Assembly (NCBI GenBank): GCA_963718775.1
Contig: OY970377.1
Coordinates: 1,736,001-1,800,000, forward strand
Direction: 5' to 3'
Length of the DNA stretch: 64,000 nt
DNA from: VRUE01 sp963718775
Lineage (GTDB): Bacteria; Actinomycetota; Thermoleophilia; Solirubrobacterales; 70-9
Part shown: piece by piece, positions 7,452 through 16,104 of the stretch
How the letters are laid out: each line of letters starts with the position of its first letter
Position numbering within the stretch: position 1 is the first letter of the stretch
The notes under the pieces: model-generated
Databases searched by the model: none
What the model saw: the letters and a program-made list of their open reading frames with translations, nothing else
What the model was told of the DNA's origin: nothing
Program-made: the position numbers and the translations under genes

Positions 7452-9133
7452 AGCAACGCCTCCCCGCGACGGCGCTCCCACTGCGCTCCCCCCAATGCCA
7501 CCAGCAGCGCCGCGGCGCCGATCCCCGCCGCGACCCAGAGCTCCTGGTCGGCGCCGACATCGGCGCTGTGCAAGCCGGGGGCGCCGAAGCTGAGATCGCC
7601 GGCTGGCGCGGAGCTGATGTCGCCGATCACGACCCCGCTCACCTCGTGCCCACCGCTTGCGCCTGCCGCGCTTCGCGCCGCTTCGCGAAGGGCAGCCGAC
7701 AGCGGCGGGCTGCCCCCCGCGGCGCTCGAGTTGGGTTGTGCGTCGGCATCGCTGCTTCCTCCTTCGTTGGCGCTATGTCCTCCCGGCCCGCTGCCCGCTC
7801 CAGAGCCGGCCGCGGAGGAAACAGCGGTGGCCTCGCTTTCCTGCTCCGCGTTCTCGTTCGGTTCGGCGGTCTCGGTCCCGGTCGGCTGCTTGGCGTTGGT
7901 TCCCCGCCTGCTCTGGCTGTGGTTGCGCGGCTGAAGGTTCCTGTTGCGGACGATCCGTGCTCCGCCGCCGGTCTTGCCCTTGCTCTGGGGCTTGGGACGG
8001 CTGAAGAGCGGCGCGCCCTTGCCGCCGCCCCCCGCGATCACCCCGGTATCCCCGCCGCTGCCGTCCTTGCAGGGCGGCAGGCTGGCGCTGGAGAAGGTCG
8101 CCGCGGGGATCGGCAACGCCTGTCCGGCAAATGCCGGGACGACGTAGGCGGTCATCCAGATGCCGTTGAGGTCGCTGCCCCTGGACCAGCGGATGTGACC
8201 GTCGGGCTGCTGCATCGATTCCATGTAGTCGAGCGGCTCTTCGCTCGCCAGCCCCGAGCCGGTGAGCCAGGTCTCCGGGTTGCCGCCGGCCGACCAGATT
8301 CCCTGCACGGCCCAGGCGGTGGAGGCGACGTTCGATTCGCGCTGACTCGCCGGCAGCGCCGGGAAGCCGCCGTCGGGGAGCTGGGCGCCTTCGAGGTATT
8401 CGAAGCCCTCCCGCTGGGCGCTCTCGAAGACCGCCGCTTCGGCGGGAGCGCTCGGTAGCCCGACTGCGTTGATCGCCTCGATCGCGGCCCCGGTCATGTC
8501 GACTTCGCTCACAGTCGCCTCGCTCTGCCAATGCCAGCCTCCGTTGTCGTTCTGCCTGGCGATCAGCCACTCGGCGGCGGATTGGATCGCTGCCTGAACC
8601 GTCGGCTCTTTGACCGGACTGAGGGCGAGGATCGCGAAGATCGTCGTGTTGACCTGTGGCGGGCCGCCGGGAGCGTTGGGGAAGGAGCCATCCGGCAGCT
8701 GCCGCTTGAGGATCTCGTCGACGAGGTCGAAGCCGGCGAAGTCGTGGGGGTCGGTGCCCGAGGCGTCGACGACGAGCAGTTCGCGCTCGAAGTCGGTCGT
8801 CGCGATCTGTCCTTTGGATGCGGCGATCTCTCCTCCGGTCGCTTCGCGGAAGTGCGTGACGAGATAGCTGTAGGCGTCGGTGCCGCAGGGCTTCGCCTGG
8901 TTGCGGGGATTGATCCCGGCGGCTGCCAGGGCCAGAGCTGCCCAGGCGCTGGTTCCCTGGCTGGGCTCGCCGCCTTCCGCGAAGCCGCCGCTTGGCTGCT
9001 GGCTCTCCTGCAGGAACCTGACGGTGCTGTCGAGCAGCGCATCGTGCGTCGGATTGGCGGCATCGCCGGCCGCTGAGGCCGAGAGCGCCGCAAGGGTGAA
9101 GGCGACGGAGAGCGCCGCGATGACTGCCCGCAT
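7448..9133 (-). CDS. Membrane-anchored alpha/alpha-toroid protein under B12 riboswitch control
   Basis: A 561-residue exported protein. The ATG at 9133 starts a signal peptide (MRAVIAALSVAFTLAALSAS) and has AAAGGGG about 9 bases upstream; the longer open frame reads through the riboswitch. Residues about 25-330 carry repeated Q-x-DGG toroid motifs (QESQQPSGGFAEGG, KRQLPDGSFPNAPG, RQNDNGGWHW, AQLPDGGFPALP, MQQPDGHIRW). A long Gly/Ser/Pro/Glu-rich linker leads to one C-terminal helix (LWVAAGIGAAALLVALGG) with a basic tail, so the toroid is tethered outside the membrane. No LPXTG sorting signal is present. It is the first gene of a three-gene coupled operon with the proton channel and DUF2149 genes. 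The best guess is a corrinoid-binding receptor; the direct evidence is fold, riboswitch and context. Confidence 0.8.
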   Translation of the reverse strand: MRAVIAALSVAFTLAALSASAAGDAANPTHDALLDSTVRFLQESQQPSGGFAEGGEPSQGTSAWAALALAAAGINPRNQAKPCGTDAYSYLVTHFREATGGEIAASKGQIATTDFERELLVVDASGTDPHDFAGFDLVDEILKRQLPDGSFPNAPGGPPQVNTTIFAILALSPVKEPTVQAAIQSAAEWLIARQNDNGGWHWQSEATVSEVDMTGAAIEAINAVGLPSAPAEAAVFESAQREGFEYLEGAQLPDGGFPALPASQRESNVASTAWAVQGIWSAGGNPETWLTGSGLASEEPLDYMESMQQPDGHIRWSRGSDLNGIWMTAYVVPAFAGQALPIPAATFSSASLPPCKDGSGGDTGVIAGGGGKGAPLFSRPKPQSKGKTGGGARIVRNRNLQPRNHSQSRRGTNAKQPTGTETAEPNENAEQESEATAVSSAAGSGAGSGPGGHSANEGGSSDADAQPNSSAAGGSPPLSAALREAARSAAGASGGHEVSGVVIGDISSAPAGDLSFGAPGLHSADVGADQELWVAAGIGAAALLVALGGAQWERRRGEALL

Positions 9134-9175
9134 GCCTTTGCCCCTTTCCGCGAGGGCGGTCGACGTCTTGGATCG

Positions 9176-9325
9176 GAGGGAGGTCTCCTGGCTCCCGAGC
9201 CTTCCCGTCGCGCCTTCCCGGCCCGGGTGGGCCAGTGGCTGCCGCATGGCGTGCGGCGGGCATCTCGCTCGGTCACAGTGGCGGGTCCGCGCCGGTCTCT
9301 CACCGGACTTCCCTGTCCACCGATC
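9176..9325 (-). promoter_or_regulatory. Cobalamin (B12) riboswitch, - strand
   Basis: Read on the - strand the blocks are GGGAAGTCCGGTGAGA, CCGGCGCGGACCCGCCACTG, a variable arm, GCCACTGGCC, GGGAAGG and the B12 box GGAGCCAGGAGACCTCC (9178-9195). This is a textbook cobalamin riboswitch, closer to consensus than the one at 1085. It ends about 45 bases before the toroid start codon at 9133 and should control the toroid, proton channel and DUF2149 genes together. Confidence 0.95.
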
Positions 9326-9404
9326 CTCTTGCTGTACGCGCAGGGTATCCGACCGCTTCGCGGGGTTCGATCTGTCGCTCTTCGGTTGCGGCGGCTAGGC
9401 CATG

Positions 9405-9878
9405 TCAGCCGCCGGCGCGGCCGGCGTCGAAGCCCTCGCGGTAGACGTGCAGGAAGACGGCCGGGGGTGGCTGGTTGTCGGGGCTGTAGCGAGCCGCGGC
9501 GGAGAGGCGGCGGATCAGCTCGGCGTGGATGCCGCTGGTGTCCTCGGCGCCTCGTTCGGCGGCGCCGAGCAGGTAGCCGAGCTGGAGGTTGGCGTCGCCG
9601 CCGGGCCGGGCGCGTGCCTCGGCGTTGAGCCTGGTCGCCACGGTGACCATCGCCGTGCCGACGGTGGCGAGCTCACCGCCCTGCTGGTTCTCGGCCAGGC
9701 AGTCGCTGATCGGCGTCTCGCCGCGCAGCTTCACCGCGTCCGGAGCGGCTTCAAGGGCCTTGAGGTAGGCGCCGGCCTTTTCCAGGCAGGCGACCGGGGT
9801 CGAGTCGCTCGGGTCCCCGCAGCCGGTGGCTGCCCAGAGGAGGGTCCCGGCGAAGGCGATGGCAAGCGAGGTTCGCAT
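9405..9878 (-). CDS. Small putative lipoprotein, function unknown
   Basis: A 157-residue protein with an export signal ending in a lipobox-like Ala-Thr-Gly-Cys (MRTSLAIAFAGTLLWAATGC). I chose the ATG at 9878 because AGGA lies upstream; an in-frame ATG at 9887 is also possible. The mature part is mostly helical (ACLEKAGAYLKALEAAPDAV, ELATVGTAMVTVATRLNAEA) without a motif I recognise. Its stop lies about 80 bases upstream of the - strand B12 riboswitch, so it could be transcribed into that region, but the riboswitch starts its own unit. No function is claimed. Confidence 0.6.
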   Translation of the reverse strand: MRTSLAIAFAGTLLWAATGCGDPSDSTPVACLEKAGAYLKALEAAPDAVKLRGETPISDCLAENQQGGELATVGTAMVTVATRLNAEARARPGGDANLQLGYLLGAAERGAEDTSGIHAELIRRLSAAARYSPDNQPPPAVFLHVYREGFDAGRAGG

Positions 9879-9907
9879 CGCGACCATCCTATGAGCAACC
9901 CCCAAGC

Positions 9908-9960
9908 CCGAACTGCATCAAATTTCCGGTCTAGCACGCCGGAAATTTGATGCAGTTCGG
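9908..9960. repeat. Perfect 22-bp inverted repeat
   Basis: Arms 9908-9929 and 9939-9960 are perfectly complementary around a 9-base loop. The arms are A+T-richer than their surroundings (CATCAAATTTCC). It lies between the stop of the M15-like gene (9966) and the start of the lipoprotein gene, both on the - strand. It is probably the terminator of the former; the length and perfection of the stem are unusual. Confidence 0.8.
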
Positions 9961-9965
9961 ATGAG

Positions 9966-10685
9966 TCAGTCGCCGCGCGGGGAGACGCCGCCGGAGTGCA
10001 CGGTCGAGATGCCGCCGGCCGGGCCGGGCGGAGTCTCGGGAGCCGGGGCCTCGGGGGGAGTCTTGGGGCGGTGGTTGCGGGGCTTGCGCGCTTCCGCGGC
10101 GCTGACCGGGAAGACCTCGACCCATTCGGCGAGCTGGAACTGCGGCACCGCGGCGTGTTCCCAGGAGAGGTGGAGGTGGTGGCCGCAGCCGTGGCCGGCG
10201 TCGCCGTCGTAGCCGACCCAGCGGAAGGGCGGGGCGGGTTTGTTCTGTTCCGGCTCGGCCCAGAGGGCGAGGCGGGTGATCCCGGCCCAGTTGGCGTCGC
10301 ATTTGCTGCTCGGCCGTAGTGGCACGATATCGACGGCGAGGCCGTTGTAGTGGTCGGAGTTGCGCACATGGCAGTTGTCGCAGCCGACGTGTTCGCCGTT
10401 GGGCAGCGGGCCGGAGTAGCCGTCGCTGACGTAGATCGGGAAGCGCTGGGCGATCCAGCGCAGGTCGGGGACGATGCGGCGGTCGACCATGTCGCCTTCT
10501 TCGTGGGGGATCGCGGCCGGGATCGGGACGATTTCACCGGTCCCGTAGGCGAGGCGAGTGGAGGCGGGGCCGGCGTTGGCCGAGGCGGCGCCGAGCAGGC
10601 AGAGGGCGAGGATTGCCGCGCAGGCGAGAAGCCCCCGCCGGATGCGGCTGTACGCGTCGATCGTGTCGTTTGGGTTCCGTCCCAC
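9966..10685 (-). CDS. Secreted M15-like (D-Ala-D-Ala carboxypeptidase/VanY-type) metallopeptidase
   Basis: A 239-residue exported protein from a GTG at 10685 (alternatives are poor; GAAAAG lies upstream), with a signal stretch LLACAAILALCLLGAASANA. The metal-binding pattern of the M15 fold is visible as DHYNGLAVDIVPLRP (His, then Asp 7 residues later) and GCGHHLHLSWEH (the H-x-H partner). Cys pairs (VGCDNCHV, SSKCDA, GHGCGH) suggest disulfides in the mature enzyme. The C-terminal 40 residues are Pro-rich and probably wall-spanning. Such enzymes trim peptidoglycan stem peptides; the exact substrate cannot be read. It is divergent from the decarboxylase gene at 10758. Confidence 0.6.
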   Translation of the reverse strand: MGRNPNDTIDAYSRIRRGLLACAAILALCLLGAASANAGPASTRLAYGTGEIVPIPAAIPHEEGDMVDRRIVPDLRWIAQRFPIYVSDGYSGPLPNGEHVGCDNCHVRNSDHYNGLAVDIVPLRPSSKCDANWAGITRLALWAEPEQNKPAPPFRWVGYDGDAGHGCGHHLHLSWEHAAVPQFQLAEWVEVFPVSAAEARKPRNHRPKTPPEAPAPETPPGPAGGISTVHSGGVSPRGD

Positions 10686-10757
10686 GCTTTTCGCCGTATC
10701 GACAGGCCGGGGGGGTGGACTTGAGAACCGCAAAGCACCGGTAGGGTTCCGCTCGGT

Positions 10758-12356
10758 ATGCCGACGGTTCGCGAAGCAAGCTTCGACCTCTTCCGGGAGC
10801 AGGGGATGACGACGATGTTCGGCAACCCCGGCTCGACCGAGTTGCCGATGCTCGCCGACTTCCCCTCCGACTTCCGCTACGTGCTCGGTCTGCAGGAGGC
10901 AGTCGTGGTCGGCATGGCCGACGGCTTCGCCCAGGCCTCGGGCCAGACCACCGTCGCCAACCTGCACACCGCGCCCGGCGTCGGCAACGCGATGGGAGCG
11001 ATCTTCAACGCCCAGGCCAACCACTCGCCGCTGCTGATCACCGCCGGGCAGCAGACCCGCGCCCAGATCACCCTGCAAGCCAACCTGACCAACCGCGACG
11101 CGATCCGCATGCCGCACCCGCTGGTCAAGTGGTCCTACGAGCCGGCGCGGGCCGAGGACGTGCCGCTCGCCCTCGCCCACGGCGCCCACCTCGCCTCGCT
11201 ACCGCCGAAGGGCCCGGTCTTCGTCTCGCTGCCGATGGACGACTGGTACGCCGAGGTCGACGAGGCCGACGCCCGTGAGGCGATCACGCGCCGCGTCGAC
11301 GGCCGAGCCGTCGCCGACCCGGCTGCGGTCCGCGTCCTCGCCGACCGCCTCGACGCCGCCACCAACCCGGTGATGGTCGCCGGCCCCGACATCGACGCCT
11401 CCGGCGCCTGGGACAACGCGATCGCGCTCGCCGAGCGCCAGCGCCTGCCCGTCTGGGCGACGCCGGCGCCGGGCGGCGGCCGCATCGGCTTCCCCGAGAA
11501 CCACCCCAACTACCGCGGCGTCCTGCCGCCGGCGATCGGCCCGGTCGGCCAGACCCTCGAGGGCCACGACCTGATCCTCGTCGTCGGCAGCTCGGTCTTC
11601 CCCTACTACCCCTACATCCCCGGCCCGCTGCTGCCCGAGGGCGCCAAGCTGGTCGCGATCACCAGCGACCCCGACGAGGCCGCTCGCGCGCCGATGGGAG
11701 ACGCCCTGGTCGCCGACGTCAAGCTGACCCTGGCGGCGCTGCTCGAGGACGTGCCCGAGTCGACCCGCCCGGTCCCCGAGCCGAACCAGGGACCGCAGGA
11801 AATCCCGCCCAGCGACCCGCTCAATCCCTCGACCGTGCACACCGCCCTGGCCGAGGTCTTCCCCGAGGACGGCATCGTCGTGCTCGAGTCGCCGACCAGC
11901 ACCCTGGCGCTGCGCAACCAGATGCGCCTCTCGCGTCCCGGCAGCTACTACTTCGCGGCAGGCGGCGGCCTTGGCTTCGGCCTCGCCGCCTCGGTCGGCG
12001 TGCAGCTCGCCCAGCCCGACCGTCCCGTCGTCTGCGTGATCGGCGAGGGCTCGGTCCAGTATGCGGTCAGCGCCTTCTGGAGCGCCGTCGCCTACAAGAC
12101 GCCGGTCACCTTCCTGGTCGTGCGCAACGAGGAGTACGGCATCCTCAAGTGGTTCGCCGACGTCGAGGGGGTCCAGGGGGCGCCGGGCCTCGACCTGCCC
12201 AAGCTCGACCCCGCCGCGGTCGCCGAGGGCTACGGCATCAAGGCGCACCGCGTCAAGGACCGCGACGAAGTGCGCGAGGCGCTGTCCAGGTCCCTCGCTT
12301 CCGCGCAGCCCGAACTGGTCGAAGTCCCGGTCACGCCCGGGATGGCGCTCTTCTAA
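10758..12356 (+). CDS. mdlC: Benzoylformate decarboxylase (ThDP-dependent)
   Basis: A 532-residue enzyme at the usual family length. Domains in order are the N-terminal PYR domain (MFGNPGSTELPMLADFPSDF, with the activating Glu in GLQEAVVVGMADG), a central domain (NPVMVAGPDIDASGAWDNAI) and the C-terminal PP domain with ThDP/Mg motif GEGSVQYAVSAFWSA. The sequence FGNPGSTE is typical of benzoylformate decarboxylase rather than acetolactate synthase. The predicted reaction is benzoylformate to benzaldehyde plus CO2; related 2-keto acids are possible. The next gene, 12 bases away, encodes a dehydrogenase of the type that makes 2-keto acids from D-2-hydroxy acids, so the pair could run a D-mandelate-like route. 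Confidence 0.85.
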   Translation: MPTVREASFDLFREQGMTTMFGNPGSTELPMLADFPSDFRYVLGLQEAVVVGMADGFAQASGQTTVANLHTAPGVGNAMGAIFNAQANHSPLLITAGQQTRAQITLQANLTNRDAIRMPHPLVKWSYEPARAEDVPLALAHGAHLASLPPKGPVFVSLPMDDWYAEVDEADAREAITRRVDGRAVADPAAVRVLADRLDAATNPVMVAGPDIDASGAWDNAIALAERQRLPVWATPAPGGGRIGFPENHPNYRGVLPPAIGPVGQTLEGHDLILVVGSSVFPYYPYIPGPLLPEGAKLVAITSDPDEAARAPMGDALVADVKLTLAALLEDVPESTRPVPEPNQGPQEIPPSDPLNPSTVHTALAEVFPEDGIVVLESPTSTLALRNQMRLSRPGSYYFAAGGGLGFGLAASVGVQLAQPDRPVVCVIGEGSVQYAVSAFWSAVAYKTPVTFLVVRNEEYGILKWFADVEGVQGAPGLDLPKLDPAAVAEGYGIKAHRVKDRDEVREALSRSLASAQPELVEVPVTPGMALF

Positions 12357-12368
12357 GCTGGATTGACG

Positions 12369-15197
12369 ATGGCGCTGCTGGAGCAAAAGCTCGCTCCACC
12401 GCCCTCTCAGCCTGCCTCCGACCGCGCTCCGGACAGCCTCGCCGGTGGCGCCGCGCAGCCGCTGCGCGGCGAGCTCGAGCAGCTGCTCGGCGCCGACCGT
12501 GTCCTCGGCCGCGCCAGCGACATCGTCCGCTACGCCTCCGACGCCAGCCCCTATCGCCGCTTTCCCCAGGTCGTGGTGATGGCCCACGACGCCGCCGACG
12601 TCGCCAAGGTCCTCGCCTACGGCCGCCGCTCCGGCATCCCGGTCACCTTCCGCGCCGGTGGCACCAGCCTCAACGGCCAGGGTCAGACCGACGGCATCCT
12701 CGTCGACGTGCGGCGCCACTTCGGCGGCGTCGCGGTCGAGGACGGCGGCGCGCTCGCCCGGGTCAAGCCGGGCACGGTGCTCGGCCACGCCAACCGGGTG
12801 CTCGCCCCGCACGGCCGCAAGCTCGGGCCCGACCCGGCCAGCACCGACATCGCCTGCGTCGGCGGCGTGATCGCCAACAACTCCGGCGGGATGCGCTGCG
12901 GCGTCACCTACGACTCCTACTCGACCGTGCGCTCGCTGACCCTGGTGCTCGCCTCCGGCACGACGATCGACACTGCCGCGCCCGACGCTGCCGAGCGCTT
13001 CGCCGCCGAGGAGCCCGAGTTGGCCGCCGGCCTCGCCACGATCCGCGACGAGATCCGCGCCGACGCCGAGCTGAGCGAGCGCATCCGTCGCAAGTTCGCG
13101 ATTAAGAACACGACCGGCTACCGCCTCTGCGCCTTCCTCGACGCCGACGAGCCGCTGGAGATCTTCCGCCGTCTCGTCGTCGGCTCGGAGGGAACGCTCG
13201 CCTTCGTCGCCGAGGCGGTCTTCGAGACGGTGCCGCAGCCCGCCCGCACGACCACCTCCTGGATCCACTTCGCTGGCATCGACGAGGCGATCGCACCGGT
13301 CCGCGACCTGGTCGAGAGCGGAGCCACCGCGGTCGAGCTGATGGTCGCCCCAGCGCTGATCACCGCCGCCTGGAACATGGTCGGCGCGCCCGAGGAGTGG
13401 AAAGAGCTGCCGCCGGAGTCGGCGGTGCTGCTGGTCGAGTACGGCGCCGCCACGGATGAGGAGCTCGACGCCTATGTCGCCAAGGCGGACGAGATCTTCG
13501 CCGGCCACGAGACGCTCGAGCCGTACGAGTTCAGCCGCGACGCCGAGGAGATCGAGCTGGCCTGGCGGGTGCGCGAGGGTCTGCACGGCCTGATCGGCCG
13601 CGTGCGCATGCCCGGCACGGCGCTGATCGTCGAGGACGTCTGCGTGCCGCCGGAGCGGATCGCCGAGGGCGCTCACGACCTGCAGGCGCTGCTCGGCGAA
13701 CACGGCTTCCTGGCCGGCGTCGCCGGCCACGCCTCGGCCGGGAACCTGCACTTCATGCTCACCCCCGACTTCGCCAAGGAGGAGGATCTCGAGCGCTACG
13801 AGGCCTTCATGGCGAAGCTGGTCGAGCTGATCGTCGGCAAGTACGACGGCTCGCTCAAGGCCGAGCACGGCACCGGCATCAACATGGCCCCTTATGTGGA
13901 GCGCGAGTGGGGGGAGAAGGCGACCGAGCTGATGTGGCGGGTCAAGCAGCTCGCCGACCCCGACGGCGTGCTCAATCCGGGGGTGGTGCTGAACCGCGAC
14001 CCCGACGTCCACCTGCGCGACCTGAAGACGACGCCGGCGATCGAGGAGTCGGCGACGACCTGCGTCGAGTGCGGCTTCTGCGAGCCGGTCTGCCCGAGCC
14101 GCAACCTGACCACGACGCCGCGCCAGCGCATCGTCCTGCGGCGGGAGATGGCCCGCCAGCCGGCGGGCTCGCCGCTGCAGCGGGCGCTGCTCGAGGAGTA
14201 CGAGTACGACTCGATGGAGACCTGCGCCGCCGACGGCTCCTGTCAGCTCGCCTGCCCGGTCGGCATCGACACGGGGAAGCTGGTCAAGGAACTGCGAACC
14301 CAGCGGCACACCAACAGGGCCGAAGCGACCGCGCTGGGGGCGGCGAAGCGCTGGGGCGTGGTCGAGGGTGCGTCGCGCGCCGGTCTGCGCCTCGGCGGGC
14401 CGCTGGCGCGGCGGACCAAGCGCGGTCGCGACCTCCCGCCGCCGGCCCCGTCGAAGCTGCCGATGACCCTCCACGAAGGCGCCGCCGCCGTCTACGTCCC
14501 GAGCTGCACCAACCGCATCTTCGCCGGCTCTCCGGTTGAGGCGCTGGTCGAGGTCTCGCGCCGCGCCGGCCTGCCGGTCTGGATCCCGCCCGACGTCGTC
14601 GGCAGCTGCTGCGGCCTGCCCTGGAGCTCGAAGGGTTTCGGCGACGCGCACCGCCACAAGGCGAACGAGATGGTCGAGCGCCTCTGGGAGTGGAGCGGCG
14701 AGGGCGCGTTGCCGATCGTCATCGACGCTGCCTCATGCACGCAGGGCGTCGCCGAACCGGGGGAGGGAGTGCTGAGCGAGGAGAACGCCGGCCGTCTCGC
14801 CGAGCTGGAGATCGTCGACTCGGTCGCCTGGGCGCACGATCGCCTGCTGCCCTGGCTCGAGGTCGACGAGAAGGTCGACTCGGCCACGGTCCACCCGACC
14901 TGCGCCACCCGCCACATGGGCTTGGCGCCGCGCCTGCGCTCGCTCGCCTCCGCCCTCGCCGATGACGTCTACGTCGCCCCCTCGGCGACCTGCTGCGGCT
15001 TCGCCGGCGACCGTGGCATCTCCCACCCCGAGCTGACCGCCGCCGCGACCCGGCCCCAGGCCGAAGAGCTGTCCGGACGCCACTTCGACGCCCACCTCTC
15101 CAACAACCGCACCTGCGAGATCGGCCTCAGCCGCGCCACCGGCGAGCCTTACGAGTCGGTCCTCTTCCTGCTCGAGCGACTAACTCGCAGCGGCTGA
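12369..15197 (+). CDS. FAD- and Fe-S-binding D-2-hydroxyacid dehydrogenase (GlcD-GlpC fusion type)
   Basis: A 942-residue fusion. Residues about 50-270 are the PCMH-type FAD domain (VTFRAGGTSLNGQGQTDGIL, GVIANNSGGMRCGV) and about 270-550 the FAD-oxidase C domain ending in the family signature EHGTGINMAPYVEREWGEKA. Then come two 4Fe-4S clusters (CVECGFCEPVCPSRNL and CAADGSCQLACPVGID) and two CCG-type segments (VGSCCGLPWSSKGFG, SATCCGFAGDRG). Family members oxidise D-lactate, glycolate or similar acids and pass electrons to the membrane pool. Coupling to the decarboxylase gene 12 bases upstream suggests an aromatic 2-hydroxyacid, but D-lactate is an equal alternative. The 3' end overlaps the convergent SDR by 18 bases. 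Confidence 0.88.
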   Translation: MALLEQKLAPPPSQPASDRAPDSLAGGAAQPLRGELEQLLGADRVLGRASDIVRYASDASPYRRFPQVVVMAHDAADVAKVLAYGRRSGIPVTFRAGGTSLNGQGQTDGILVDVRRHFGGVAVEDGGALARVKPGTVLGHANRVLAPHGRKLGPDPASTDIACVGGVIANNSGGMRCGVTYDSYSTVRSLTLVLASGTTIDTAAPDAAERFAAEEPELAAGLATIRDEIRADAELSERIRRKFAIKNTTGYRLCAFLDADEPLEIFRRLVVGSEGTLAFVAEAVFETVPQPARTTTSWIHFAGIDEAIAPVRDLVESGATAVELMVAPALITAAWNMVGAPEEWKELPPESAVLLVEYGAATDEELDAYVAKADEIFAGHETLEPYEFSRDAEEIELAWRVREGLHGLIGRVRMPGTALIVEDVCVPPERIAEGAHDLQALLGEHGFLAGVAGHASAGNLHFMLTPDFAKEEDLERYEAFMAKLVELIVGKYDGSLKAEHGTGINMAPYVEREWGEKATELMWRVKQLADPDGVLNPGVVLNRDPDVHLRDLKTTPAIEESATTCVECGFCEPVCPSRNLTTTPRQRIVLRREMARQPAGSPLQRALLEEYEYDSMETCAADGSCQLACPVGIDTGKLVKELRTQRHTNRAEATALGAAKRWGVVEGASRAGLRLGGPLARRTKRGRDLPPPAPSKLPMTLHEGAAAVYVPSCTNRIFAGSPVEALVEVSRRAGLPVWIPPDVVGSCCGLPWSSKGFGDAHRHKANEMVERLWEWSGEGALPIVIDAASCTQGVAEPGEGVLSEENAGRLAELEIVDSVAWAHDRLLPWLEVDEKVDSATVHPTCATRHMGLAPRLRSLASALADDVYVAPSATCCGFAGDRGISHPELTAAATRPQAEELSGRHFDAHLSNNRTCEIGLSRATGEPYESVLFLLERLTRSG

Positions 15198-16046
15198 GTC
15201 GCGCTCGCCGCTGGAGCGCTCCTCGGCTTCGCGGATCGCCGTGGCGATGCGAGGGTCGCGTTCGCTCTGGCGGTCGAGCAGCGGGCCGAGCAGCCCGCGC
15301 AGGGCGGAGAGGTAGCGCCACCAGCTGGGCGCGAAGATCCGCGGCGCTCGCTCTTCGATCCCCTTGACGACCGCCGCGCCGGCCGCGGCCGGCGTGATCC
15401 GCTTCATCATGAAGGCAGGGGCGATCTTCTCCAGGGTGCCGGCGCCGGGTTGGGCGAAGGTCTCCTGGACCATCCGCGTGTCGACCCAGCCGAAGTAGGC
15501 GACGCTGGCGCTGGCCCCGAACGGCGCCAGCTCGGTCCGCAGCGCCCGCCCCATCTGCTCGACCGCGGCCTTGGAGGTCATGTAGGAGCTGGCCAGCATG
15601 CCGTTGGCGAAGGCGGCGACGGAGGCGACGACGACGATGTGTCCCTTGCGCTCGGTTACCTGCGGCAGCGCCGCCCGCACCGTGTGCCAGACGCCGAGCA
15701 GGTTGACCTCGATCACTCGCTCCCACTCCTCGGAGGAGACCGATCGCATCGTCGACATCGAGGGCGGCGCCAGCCCGGCGTTGGCCATCGCCAGGTCGAG
15801 CCCGCCGAAGCGCTCGACCGTCTCGGCGACCGCGGCGCGCATCGCCCCCGCGTCGGTGACGTCGCCGGCGATCCCGATCGCCCGCTCGCCGATCCGCTCA
15901 GCAGCCTCGCGGGCCTCGCCGGCGTCGAGGTCGACGACCGCCACCGAGGCGCCGCGCAGGTGCATCTGGCGCGCCGTCTCGAAGCCGATCCCGCGGGCGG
16001 CGCCGGTGACCAGCGCCACCTTTCCGTTCAGGTCGAAAGCAGACAT
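15180..16046 (-). CDS. Short-chain dehydrogenase/reductase (intact copy of a tandem pair)
   Basis: A 288-residue classical SDR. The cofactor motif is TGAARGIG at about residue 15, followed by the acidic VVDLDAGEA that favours NAD(H); NAG is in AMANAGLAP, and the catalytic Tyr-x3-Lys is SYMTSKAAVEQ. The last ~60 residues (RIFAPSWWRYLSALRGLLGP) are typical of actinobacterial SDRs acting on hydrophobic alcohols or ketones; the substrate is unknown. A close paralogue with a damaged reading frame lies directly upstream on the same strand (16105-16981), so the pair arose by tandem duplication. Confidence 0.85.
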   Translation of the reverse strand: MSAFDLNGKVALVTGAARGIGFETARQMHLRGASVAVVDLDAGEAREAAERIGERAIGIAGDVTDAGAMRAAVAETVERFGGLDLAMANAGLAPPSMSTMRSVSSEEWERVIEVNLLGVWHTVRAALPQVTERKGHIVVVASVAAFANGMLASSYMTSKAAVEQMGRALRTELAPFGASASVAYFGWVDTRMVQETFAQPGAGTLEKIAPAFMMKRITPAAAGAAVVKGIEERAPRIFAPSWWRYLSALRGLLGPLLDRQSERDPRIATAIREAEERSSGERDSAAAS

Positions 16047-16104
16047 GCGCTGGAGAGCCTAGTCACTCCTGGAAAACCCACCCGTGTTCAGCTGCGCTGA
16101 GCGG

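Noticed and set aside
11199..14657. 1152-codon open frame on the - strand
   Set aside because: Shadow of the decarboxylase and FAD/Fe-S dehydrogenase genes, both of which have clear motifs on the + strand.
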